This document shows positions 28,301 to 35,864 of a stretch of DNA of 64,000 bases, piece by piece (within the stretch, counting starts at the first letter, position 1; every line of letters begins with the position of its first letter). The notes beneath the pieces are model-generated. The model was not told where the DNA came from. It did no database searches and saw nothing but the letters and a program-made list of their open reading frames with translations. This DNA comes from Bacteroidia bacterium (GTDB taxonomy: Bacteria; Bacteroidota; Bacteroidia; J057), in contig JAUIGE010000021.1 of assembly GCA_030430205.1 (NCBI GenBank), positions 62,001-126,000 of the forward strand. Reading direction: 5' to 3'. Both the position numbers and the translations under genes were made by a program.

Positions 28301-30336
28301 ATTTTGGGGCAGGTACCAGAAGTACAGAGATAATTTACCCCAGCGGAAGAAAAATAGTAGAAAACTCAGATATAAGAGGAAGGCTTGAAAATATTCAGGA
28401 AGGGGCAAATACCCTCGCCAGCTTTACCTATAATCAAAATGATCGACCGACCTCTATCGTTTTTGGGAATGGATTGGAGGAAAAAATTTCTTACAATAAT
28501 TTTACTAAAATCCGTGAAATTGAGCAGGATTCTCTATTCACACTCAAATACGATTATGATTCGGAAGGCTATATTCTTTCAGAAGAAAACCTTCGGTGGG
28601 GGGCTTTCTCCAGAACTTTTTCTTATGACCCATCAGGCAGTATAACCGCTGCTAAACGTGGAACCATAACTAATGGTCAAATCAACCTTCCTACTGATAC
28701 CTGGCAATACAGCCACGATGCAAATGGTAATCGAACCCATTCTCAGTTCAATGGCGCGAGCACCAGTTATCAGGTTGATTTTAAAAATGCATATACACGT
28801 GTTGGTACCCAAAATATGAGTCTTGATATGCAGGGAAATTTGCTCAACGATGGTACTTACCAGTATGATTATGATGCAGATAATAAACTCATAGAGGTTA
28901 AACAAAGCGGAAATAGCCTGATTTCCTATCGGTATGATGCATTGGGGAGACGCACCCAAAGAATGAGTCCGACAGATACGGTTTATTATTATTATTGCCT
29001 GAATGAAATCATAGAAGAGCGGGATGCACGGGATAGTGTTATTGCTACTTACGTATATGGAATTGGGATTGATGACATCATTCAAGCTGAAATTCAAGGA
29101 CAAAACTACTATTACCATAGAGACTGGCAGGGTTCAGTAAGAGCGATATCAAACGATCAGGGCCAGGCTGTTGAATATTATGAATACGATCCTTTTGGAA
29201 AGCAATCTGTCTTCAATGCGCAGCATCAGCAGATAGTTTCCAGTCAGATAGGTAATCCCTACGGATTTACAGGTCGTCGCCATGAATCAGGAAGCCATCT
29301 GATTTATTACAGAAGCAGAACCTATCATGCAGATTTGGGAAGGTTTCTTCAACCAGACCCTGCGGGTTATATCGATGGCCCCAACATGTACCGCTATGCG
29401 TTAAATTCACCCACCAACCACCGGGATCCTTTCGGCCTTTTTATTGATAATTTCCCCGAAGGATTTAATGTAAAAGAATGGTGGGATAATCTCTTCAAGT
29501 TAAGGTTTGCCCCTTCGGTGAGCCTGGAAGGATTGAGTGTGACGTTCTTATCCATTCCTTTGGGGCCAGGCATCTTTTCTATAACAGCAGCCCTCCATGG
29601 TACCATAGGCCCCTGTTGTGACCCTTATTATAATGAAATAAATGTGGATGTAAATGCCGGATTTAGCATTGGGGTTGAATATGCGTTAGGGTTAGGGCAG
29701 GATTTCAGGGAAAAGAAAGACGCTCTGGATCAAATAAAGAAGGCAAGGAAAAAAAAGGAACATAATGATAGAGATGACATCAAAAGGGAGTTAAGGAGGG
29801 AAAAGTATCAGGGAGATCACAATGAGTTACAGAAGAAAATCCAGGACCTGGACACAGAACATCCCAATCTGGGGAAAAAGGATCGAAGGCAAAAAATCAA
29901 CAAACTGAAAAGAGAACAATTTTGGGACAAGGTTGATAATATTTATGATGAAGCCAATCCAAATAAGGCATTTAAAGAGTATATGGAAGATTTCAAAAAA
30001 AATAATGTAAAGAGTGATGTAGAACTCTATGCAGATATAGATATTTTGGCAGTAGACCTGCCCACATGTCCAATAGTCCAGGATTACCTTTTAGATTGGT
30101 CTGGCAGTTTTCGACTGGATCTTGATTTTACTGCAGGATTTGCCGGGTTTGGAGCTGAACTAAAACTTTCTGCCACTTTTGATGCCAATGAGCCATTTTA
30201 CTTTAAACGAAGTGCCACATTTAATTATGGTTTGATCAGTTATGTCGGACTTAAAGTAGCACTATCTGCAACAGGGAGGTTTAATATTCGAGGTGTATAT
30301 GCATCCAGGATTAAGCCTGGAACCTTCCCCTTTTAA
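25324..30336 (+). CDS. Rhs/YD-repeat protein with uncharacterised C-terminal region
   Basis: The start is the ATG at 25324 (MKKIIIYKPLIAILWVLLL, signal peptide), not the in-frame upstream codon; length 1670 residues. An N-terminal beta domain (SGNLFFQRNDLKL ... GFGLGWTFSHN) precedes about thirty YD repeats of the form YDxxGRLI / DPLGN. The repeat cage ends with the Rhs core signature RSRTYHADLGRFLQPDPAGYIDGPNMYRYALNSP (read in parts), then DPFGL near residue 1370. The last ~300 residues are unlike known Rhs toxins to my eye: a WW-containing start, a highly charged Lys/Glu coiled segment, then a beta-rich tail. No immunity-like gene follows. The gene is visibly AT-richer than both neighbours. 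Confidence 0.88.
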   Translation: MKKIIIYKPLIAILWVLLLGAQMQANNVTRPNISFYGGLAVNSYSGNLFFQRNDLKLAGSGPSVDLTFAFNSSHRHDDQGFGLGWTFSHNMYYFPDSQGVWLSMSTGKRHLFVENAGAYAAPPGVFDCFETYGPGLWRLSTPSGMIYYFEDSTHKHLTRIKDPSGNEVSLSYQNGKVTEIVNATGRKIRFVWQNNHLLRVQDISSLPARNWEYSYSNSGQLLSVKNPLAHIQNYGYDQDGKLISIRLYDDNQLFIGYHKGEVVAEIASCDFHDYFTYEREANKTFHIKETDDGSIIDTYVFDEDGNLIQKKGSCCGYDMGYTYDGDLNITEIVNGEGKVVSYSFDALGNRTSTTDPSGNTSFTTYVSGTTRIASIQDRRGNTKAFTYDSDGNVVRIDYPLGIQENFSYDSRGLLKSHTDGEGNTRYFEYDSLGNLLCVKAPLGVSMRRIYDTRGNKIEEIDARGHSVYYEYDLLDRLIKLTDHLGYSYRYRYDSNGRLLSEINPLGDSVNYTYDPLGRLLAESYPQGVTYRFKYNKRGNLIARIDPMGREWRYRYNSRNQKVAEIDPLGNTTRFAYNGIGKQINEIDPLGNVSSFVYDDAGRQIQSTNSVGELFQSSFNEVGQKISTTDPLGNITQFEYDALGRLIKKTDPLGNVSHTFYNKNHKPIIKLDPLGRKTEYLYDSLMRVVAIIDPAGDSVRFKYDKMDNLIAWILPNGDSTSWEYNEQDLPIIERNMQGYETKAFYNPLQWQVRSETAGGNRKHYVYDKLGRLIEMRDTLGVLEKRSYDLNGNLIQQETQWGQVYTYSYDVLNRKVRMIDPEGEEQRYMYDALGKIIAIIDRRGNSQQFSYDSEGRVLEEIDELGNKVSYSYNTRGEISQIVDPSGRSTRFNYDAAGRKISEVLPDNSQAIFSYDVAGQLSSTTTRNGQKIQFDYDLKGQLIKKSYPNNREDFFQYDQNGSLISAINPWATVSYTYDELGRKKSESCRNKTTNIDFGAGTRSTEIIYPSGRKIVENSDIRGRLENIQEGANTLASFTYNQNDRPTSIVFGNGLEEKISYNNFTKIREIEQDSLFTLKYDYDSEGYILSEENLRWGAFSRTFSYDPSGSITAAKRGTITNGQINLPTDTWQYSHDANGNRTHSQFNGASTSYQVDFKNAYTRVGTQNMSLDMQGNLLNDGTYQYDYDADNKLIEVKQSGNSLISYRYDALGRRTQRMSPTDTVYYYYCLNEIIEERDARDSVIATYVYGIGIDDIIQAEIQGQNYYYHRDWQGSVRAISNDQGQAVEYYEYDPFGKQSVFNAQHQQIVSSQIGNPYGFTGRRHESGSHLIYYRSRTYHADLGRFLQPDPAGYIDGPNMYRYALNSPTNHRDPFGLFIDNFPEGFNVKEWWDNLFKLRFAPSVSLEGLSVTFLSIPLGPGIFSITAALHGTIGPCCDPYYNEINVDVNAGFSIGVEYALGLGQDFREKKDALDQIKKARKKKEHNDRDDIKRELRREKYQGDHNELQKKIQDLDTEHPNLGKKDRRQKINKLKREQFWDKVDNIYDEANPNKAFKEYMEDFKKNNVKSDVELYADIDILAVDLPTCPIVQDYLLDWSGSFRLDLDFTAGFAGFGAELKLSATFDANEPFYFKRSATFNYGLISYVGLKVALSATGRFNIRGVYASRIKPGTFPF

Positions 30337-30356
30337 TCATTAATAGAAGAATAGTC

Positions 30357-32408
30357 ATGAGATATTTTAATCCTATTTATATTGCAATCTTCCTGGGATT
30401 CACATGTTTATGCTTTTTTTCAGCTAATGTATATGGCCAGCAGGAACCTTCGAGAGGTCCCCGCAGCTGCACCACCGAGGCCGAGGACTCCCCCGACTTC
30501 GTCGGCCCTCCCGACCCCAACAGAGTCCGCTGGCTCTCCCCCATCAACGCCTCCCACGACCCCAACGACATCGCCGGCCCTGCCGGCTACGACTCCCTCC
30601 GATGGGTCGCGAAGCGCGACATCCTCAGCTACACCATCCGCTTCGAAAACGACCCGAAGTTCGCCGAGGCACCCGCACAGCGGGTGGAGGTGCGCCTGCC
30701 GCTGGACGCGCAGCTTGATCCGCTCAGATTTCGCCTCGGAAGCTTCGGCTTTGGTCAATACATTTTCAATGTCCCTGCCAACAAAAGCTATTATAGCACC
30801 AGGATTGATGTCTCTGACTCCCTGGGCGTTTTTGTGGACTTCACGGCGGGAGTAGACTATGTGACCAAAGAAGCTTTCTGGATTTTCCTTTCGATTGACC
30901 CCGCTACGGGCTTAAACAGTACCGTTTCGCCGCTTTTGGGCTTCCTGCCCGTCAATGATTCGACCCTGGCGGATTCGACCACCGGGCCGGGTGAAGGCTT
31001 TGTCACCTTCAATATCAGCCCAGGCACACAGGCCGCCACTGGCGACACCATCCACGCCATGGCCAACATCGTCTTCGACTTCAATCCCCCCATCTTCACC
31101 AATACCTGGACCAACATCATCGACGCTGTCGCGCCCATCTCCCGGCCTATGGTCGTGCAACTCACCGGAGACACCACGCTGAAAATCAGCGCACTATCTC
31201 AGGACGACCCCGCTGGGGTAGGCGTGGCGACTTACGATATCTACGTCTCTGAAGACGGAGATCCCTACTACCTGCTGGCGGATAATCTGCACAAAGACTC
31301 TTCCTTCTTTTTTCCCGGCAGCGCCAGCATCAACTATTGCTTCCAGACGCTCGCCACCGACTGGGTCAACAACCGCGAAGCGGTCAAGCCCAGGGCAGAC
31401 TCCTGCTTCACGCCTGTGGGCCTCGGCCAACTGGCCTGGTTGCTGCCACAGCCCGGCAACAGCTATTGCCACGGAGATACGGTGGACCTGTTGTGGTCCG
31501 CCTCGGGGGTGATGGATGTGGATCTGTTTTATTCCGCGGATAGCGGCAAGAGCTATTTGCCGATTGAAGATAAGCTGCGCGCTGAGGACAGCCTGTATCG
31601 TTGGGCTTTGCCAGACAGCCTGCTGGCGGGTGCATATCAGTTTCACCTGAAATCGAGCGCTGGACGGCCCGTAGCTACCTCCGATGGATACATCATCCTC
31701 CTTCCCAGACCGGCCCAGCCGGTGATCAGTCCGGCAGGACCCCTCGCTTTTTGCGAGGGAGACAGCGCGCAGCTGAGCGCGCCTGTGGGGCTGGCGTCAT
31801 ACGCCTGGTCGACAACTGCCGGCACCCGGCAAATCTGGGTGAAGCAAGGCGGCATGTATGCCGTCAGGGTGACAGATCAAAATGGCTGCCGAAGCCTGCC
31901 TTCGGATAGTGTCCTGGTGATGGAATTACCCCATCCGCCGCAGCCGCAAGTGCAGCGTATCGGCAAAGACAGCCTCTTTTGCTCCATCGCGGGAGATCGC
32001 TACCAGTGGTTTTTGGATGGCTTGAGCATCCCCGACAGTACGCAGCAGATCTCCATTGGGCAGGATGGTGTCTACTCGGTGGTCGTCTATTTTGGCGATT
32101 GTGCTTCTGAGCCTGCCGTTGGCGTGCCTACGCCATTGGAAAACCTGCTTTCCGAAACGCATTTGGAGATTTACCCCAATCCCACGCCGGGGCCTTTTAT
32201 CATCCAGGCAAGCCTGGAAAGAGGCAGTCTGGTGACGCTGACGCTCTTTTCCCTGGACGGGCGTCCCGTCTTTGAGCAGGAGCTTTTTGCTCCTGAAGGA
32301 GAGCTGGATGAGCTGCTCATGCCCAAAGGGCTTGCAGATGGCTTGTATCTGTTGCGGATTCGGGTGAATGATAGGTTTGCTTATCGGAAGTTGGAGATAT
32401 TTAGGTGA
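30357..32408 (+). CDS. T9SS-exported protein with DPNDI-type domain and Ig-like domains
   Basis: A 683-residue protein with signal peptide (residues 1-27, ending VYGQQ). After a Pro-rich segment comes a domain starting SHDPNDIAGPAGYD, with LSYTIRFENDP, RVEVRLPLDAQLDPLRFRLG, GFLPVND and NIVFDFNPPIFTN. I know this pattern as a module near the C-terminus of very large secreted proteins. It is followed by Fn3- and Ig-like domains (FCEGDSAQLSAP, YAVRVTDQNGC) and a T9SS type A tail (LEIYPNPTPGPF ... LADGLYLLRI ... YRKLEIF). It lies 20 bases after the Rhs gene in the same direction, so the three genes look like one transcription unit. Confidence 0.87.
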   Translation: MRYFNPIYIAIFLGFTCLCFFSANVYGQQEPSRGPRSCTTEAEDSPDFVGPPDPNRVRWLSPINASHDPNDIAGPAGYDSLRWVAKRDILSYTIRFENDPKFAEAPAQRVEVRLPLDAQLDPLRFRLGSFGFGQYIFNVPANKSYYSTRIDVSDSLGVFVDFTAGVDYVTKEAFWIFLSIDPATGLNSTVSPLLGFLPVNDSTLADSTTGPGEGFVTFNISPGTQAATGDTIHAMANIVFDFNPPIFTNTWTNIIDAVAPISRPMVVQLTGDTTLKISALSQDDPAGVGVATYDIYVSEDGDPYYLLADNLHKDSSFFFPGSASINYCFQTLATDWVNNREAVKPRADSCFTPVGLGQLAWLLPQPGNSYCHGDTVDLLWSASGVMDVDLFYSADSGKSYLPIEDKLRAEDSLYRWALPDSLLAGAYQFHLKSSAGRPVATSDGYIILLPRPAQPVISPAGPLAFCEGDSAQLSAPVGLASYAWSTTAGTRQIWVKQGGMYAVRVTDQNGCRSLPSDSVLVMELPHPPQPQVQRIGKDSLFCSIAGDRYQWFLDGLSIPDSTQQISIGQDGVYSVVVYFGDCASEPAVGVPTPLENLLSETHLEIYPNPTPGPFIIQASLERGSLVTLTLFSLDGRPVFEQELFAPEGELDELLMPKGLADGLYLLRIRVNDRFAYRKLEIFR

Positions 32409-33905
32409 TCACCAGAATTTCCACCAGGGCTTCTGTGCCTTTTTCTCACGCGCGAGGCGCTCGGCTTCCCGGGCTCTTTGTGCCTGAGAAGGGTGGCGGA
32501 TTTCATGACGAAAGACATGTGTGAACAATAATTGTTCTGTGCGTTGAATGAACTGTGCACCTTTCGTCGGATCTACCATGGCTACGTAGTGTGCGAAACC
32601 GCGAACCGTTGCCAGGAGGTGAGGACTCTGATTCCAGTGCTTGCCTTGCAGGCCATCTTTTTCCAATTGGAAAAGGAGCGCCCTAAAACGCCTGAGCGTT
32701 TTGCGGTCAAGGCTAAGTTTGTCATTCACAACGATGCCCGTTACTTCCTGCCTTTCTCCCATGCGCATGATCCGCTCCTTTTCAGGATGAATGGTAAAGC
32801 CCTCATCTTCAACAATTTTTTTAGCCTGCCAAAGCATTTTTTGGATGGCAGCTTCTCCTTTTTCCTTTGACGAAAAAGTCAGATCATCTGCATATCGCGT
32901 ATAGGCAAATCCATGTAATTGCGCTGCGCCTCGCAGTCGTTTATCCATGCGAATGCAGAGGATATTACTCAGGGCCGGACTGCTGGGCGCACCCTGGGGC
33001 AAGTGCCGTTCGGAAGCCATGAGGTGAAATGTTTCCCCATTTACCTCAACAAGCTCGACTTCCGCTTCTGTGCAAATCAAAGCAAGGATAATGGCAATTT
33101 GCTCAGAATACCCCATGGACCGAAAAAGGCCCTTTATGCGCGGGAAAGTAATGCCTGGAAAAAAATCTTTCAGGTCGAGATTGATGACCACTGATGCTCC
33201 TACATGAGGCCTGGCATTGGTAACGATAGACTTTCCTGGTACAAAACCATGAGCATCCGGATGCAAAGGAACCTGGTAAAGAATATGTTGGAGAATCCAG
33301 TTTTGCACATTCTTTAATCTGGGCATGGGTGCTGAAATCTGGCGATGCCCTCCACGTTTTTTCGGAATCAGAAAACGCTTGTAATGATTGATTTTGCTTA
33401 CCTTTCTTTGAAAGGCAAGAAATCGCAATTCCCCAACACTTATGCCCATTTGTTGAGCCAGAGATTTTACGTCTTTAAAAACAGGGAGCTTTTTCTCCTG
33501 TAGTTTCCCTTCCTGAAAATCCTGTTGATGTAAACCTGCTGAAACATCTTCCCCCAAATAGAGGATTTCGGTTTCTTTTCGCTTCTTCCAGGCTTCTGCT
33601 TTCGCAAGTTTTTCTGTTTCTCGTTTTCTTTTAAGTTCCAGCCTTTTGGCTTTGGAAGCTTGCATCCGCTCCTTGCGGATTTTGTTGAGCAGCCGGGCTT
33701 TATCCTTATATAGTTTATCCTGTTTGTTGAGTGCCTTTAGTTCCTGGATCAGCTCTTTCTCCCGTTCAATTATTTCTTCCACAACACCTGGACGATCCTT
33801 GTTTTTAGGCCAAAAACCGAGACGCTGCATTTCATTCAGGATGAAAGACTCCCTGGAGGAGGCGGCGATTCTGGCTAATATGGCTGTGCGGCGCAGGGAA
33901 GACAT
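32409..33905 (-). CDS. Retron reverse transcriptase
   Basis: The 498-residue protein has a long N-terminal extension (1-145) that is strongly charged and probably coiled-coil, then a reverse transcriptase core. Visible RT motifs are HRQISAP (187-193), the retron region-X motif NAxxH (NARPH, 230-234), LDLKDFFP (243-250), QGAPSSP (304-310), the catalytic YADD (338-341) and the retron region-Y motif VTG (388-390). NAxxH plus VTG separates retron RTs from group II intron and DGR enzymes. The structured RNA lies directly upstream, as in known retrons. It should prime from that RNA to make the msDNA. Its stop abuts the stop of the converging gene with no gap. Confidence 0.95.
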   Translation of the reverse strand: MSSLRRTAILARIAASSRESFILNEMQRLGFWPKNKDRPGVVEEIIEREKELIQELKALNKQDKLYKDKARLLNKIRKERMQASKAKRLELKRKRETEKLAKAEAWKKRKETEILYLGEDVSAGLHQQDFQEGKLQEKKLPVFKDVKSLAQQMGISVGELRFLAFQRKVSKINHYKRFLIPKKRGGHRQISAPMPRLKNVQNWILQHILYQVPLHPDAHGFVPGKSIVTNARPHVGASVVINLDLKDFFPGITFPRIKGLFRSMGYSEQIAIILALICTEAEVELVEVNGETFHLMASERHLPQGAPSSPALSNILCIRMDKRLRGAAQLHGFAYTRYADDLTFSSKEKGEAAIQKMLWQAKKIVEDEGFTIHPEKERIMRMGERQEVTGIVVNDKLSLDRKTLRRFRALLFQLEKDGLQGKHWNQSPHLLATVRGFAHYVAMVDPTKGAQFIQRTEQLLFTHVFRHEIRHPSQAQRAREAERLAREKKAQKPWWKFW

Positions 33906-33952
33906 GGAGAATTTTCTGTTTGTTTTACAGTAGGTGTTTTACAGGAGAAAAA

Positions 33953-34186
33953 GAAAAGAGGAGGGCCGGACGAATCCCTTCGTACATGCTGAGGACTGGT
34001 TCAGTCAACTCAAGCGGCCCGCATAGTATACGCTATTTCACATCTCCGATGTGACACCGGAAATGGCGTATACTATGATGGGCCGCACCGTGAAGACTGC
34101 GCCAGTGAAGCGTTAGTAGTCTGTAAGCAGGGACGGCGATCCACCGCCCAAAATGCAAGGTACATGCCCGGCCACTCCTCTCTTCC
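33953..34186 (-). ncRNA. Retron msr-msd non-coding RNA
   Basis: Read on the minus strand, the 234-nt segment starts with a1 (34186-34168) and ends with a2 (33969-33953). All 17 bases of a2 pair with a1, with one G-U pair and one unpaired base in a1. The msr half holds small hairpins: GGGCGG closing with CCG-T-CCC near 34150-34131, and AGACT/AGTCT around an inner CGC/GCG (about 34122-34092). The msd half holds a long hairpin at 34086-34014 with a 7-bp base (GCGGCCC/GGGCCGC), an 11-bp stem (ATAGTATACGC/GCGTATACTAT) and a 6-bp tip (CACATC-GGA-GATGTG), then hairpins TGAG-TT-GACTG/CAGTC-CTCA and ACGAA-GGGA-TTCGT. The order and position are those of a retron RNA. The priming guanosine is not assigned. 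Confidence 0.9.
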
Positions 34187-34227
34187 ATCTTTATGTCAAA
34201 AGAACAATCCTAATAAGCCTGAAGAAC

Positions 34228-35862
34228 TTAGCTGAGATAATGCATCCGCAGGGCTAAGATATGGGCGCAAGGCCCTTTTCGCAATTTATTTTGTTGATAA
34301 TGGTTGCAGAGACATGAAGCCTGGGTGATGCGGGTATCTGCGTCCATTTGGATCATGGTCGAAAAAGCTTTGCCATCGATTTTCACGCTTCCGGATATGC
34401 GCACAAGCTCATTCCTTTCTGGTTCCTGTGAATGAATACTGATATTTCCTTCTCTCAATAGGCGACTGGCCATTTCTTCCTGCTTGCTTGCAAAGCGCAA
34501 AGCATCTATCGGCAAAGGATCTTTGCTTAATTCGCGCAAGCGATAAAGCCCTTTGTTCAGGTCATAGACCACCCGCCCGGCCTGGGTATAGGCTGTTAAG
34601 CAACTGCTCACAATATCTTCATCAAGTCCGAGAGAAAGTCCGAGGCTTTCTGATGAGGAGAATTGTTTGGCTTTTAAAGCCTGGAAAACCCGCGAATGGG
34701 TGGCCTCATCTGTTTGCAGCCGTGCTGCCAAAAGGTCGAAATGTGAACCCTGAGACCAGTTGTTGGCCGTCCAACCCGAGAGCCCCAGGGTAAATATCAT
34801 GTCTCCTAAATCCGCTTCAAAGAAGGAAGGCATACCTGAGCTCAGGAGTGTTACCGTGATAGATTTGGCAAGGGGAATTAATCTTTCCAAAACCAAGAGC
34901 CTTCTCCTTCCCCAAAGTCGAATGCTTCTTTCACTTTCCCCTTCGTAAACGGATTTCCAGCAGATTATTTTATGTTCCCAGGGTTCAAATACGATCGACA
35001 CCGGCTGTCCGGGCTTGAGTTCAAATCGCATGGAACGAGGACTCTTTTTTGCCTGATTTTGTCGTAAAAACTGGCAAATATTGAACAAATCCATGGGATT
35101 CAGCTGGAAGCGGATATGCGGCAGGGTCATGGCCGTGCTTACCTGGAGAAAGCCTCTCACCCAGCTTTCCGGCAGATCAATTTTTACCTCTTTATAGTGA
35201 TCTTCATCTGTTGTTTGGACTTCAAAACCACTGGGATCTATTCTGAAATCTGTCTCTTTATAGTCCCGGATTTTTTGAAATTCATGATAGAGTGATTGCG
35301 AGTAATCTACATTCGTAGTCCCGTAGGCAAACTCGCTGATGTTGTCAAAAACCTCATATCCGCAGCTAAGTTTGCCATAAGTAGATTCATCCTGGCTAAA
35401 ACACTCAAAAAATACTTCATCTGGATGAACCGTGATAACGGGATCTAGCACATACCAGCTGTCCATGTCAACTTTTTGCAAATAGTCGAAATAACGCGAT
35501 TGGGCATGGTAGAAAGGCTGCATGATTTGGGCCCGCTGATTACGGAGCATGTCCAGCTCTTTTTGAATCACTTCTATTTTTTCGCCGACCTTCTCTGCTC
35601 CTGCCATCTCGCGGTTGAGCCAAACTTCCTCCTGCTGCGCAAGCCAGGCCTTGTAGGCCGTCGTGTCGCGTGGCTTCCAGCGCAAGTCAGATGAAACGAC
35701 CGCATGAAGGGCAGAGATAGCTTCCCTAAAAGGAATCTTCTTATTCAACTGCCCCACGAAGAAAGTAGGTTCCCGATAGGTATCGGGGGAGAAGTGCATA
35801 CCGGTGGCCCGGGACGAACTCCTGACCTCACTTTTTCCTGCATATCGGTAATTAAATTCCAT
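34228..35862 (-). CDS. SWIM zinc-finger protein of the retron system
   Basis: A 544-residue protein ending in a SWIM-type zinc finger, CxC-x(12)-CxH: Cys517, Cys519, Cys532 and His534 (CLC ... CAH). The region before it contains a possible winged-helix-like part (SSSESLGLSLGLDEDIVSSCLTAY, then LNKGLYRLREL), consistent with the WHSWIM label used for one partner of type XIII retrons. The remaining ~350 residues are of unknown fold. I chose the ATG at 35862, two bases after the stop of the upstream gene; a TTG at 35880 would overlap that gene. The retron RNA starts about 40 bases downstream. SWIM fingers bind DNA or protein; the role as effector or regulator is inference from context. Confidence 0.88.
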   Translation of the reverse strand: MEFNYRYAGKSEVRSSSRATGMHFSPDTYREPTFFVGQLNKKIPFREAISALHAVVSSDLRWKPRDTTAYKAWLAQQEEVWLNREMAGAEKVGEKIEVIQKELDMLRNQRAQIMQPFYHAQSRYFDYLQKVDMDSWYVLDPVITVHPDEVFFECFSQDESTYGKLSCGYEVFDNISEFAYGTTNVDYSQSLYHEFQKIRDYKETDFRIDPSGFEVQTTDEDHYKEVKIDLPESWVRGFLQVSTAMTLPHIRFQLNPMDLFNICQFLRQNQAKKSPRSMRFELKPGQPVSIVFEPWEHKIICWKSVYEGESERSIRLWGRRRLLVLERLIPLAKSITVTLLSSGMPSFFEADLGDMIFTLGLSGWTANNWSQGSHFDLLAARLQTDEATHSRVFQALKAKQFSSSESLGLSLGLDEDIVSSCLTAYTQAGRVVYDLNKGLYRLRELSKDPLPIDALRFASKQEEMASRLLREGNISIHSQEPERNELVRISGSVKIDGKAFSTMIQMDADTRITQASCLCNHYQQNKLRKGPCAHILALRMHYLS

Positions 35863-35864
35863 AC

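Noticed and set aside
32409-33905. Group II intron or diversity-generating retroelement as the source of the RT
   Set aside because: There is no intron RNA domain V or maturase domain, no template/variable repeat pair nearby, and the RT has the retron motifs NAxxH and VTG with a typical msr-msd upstream.
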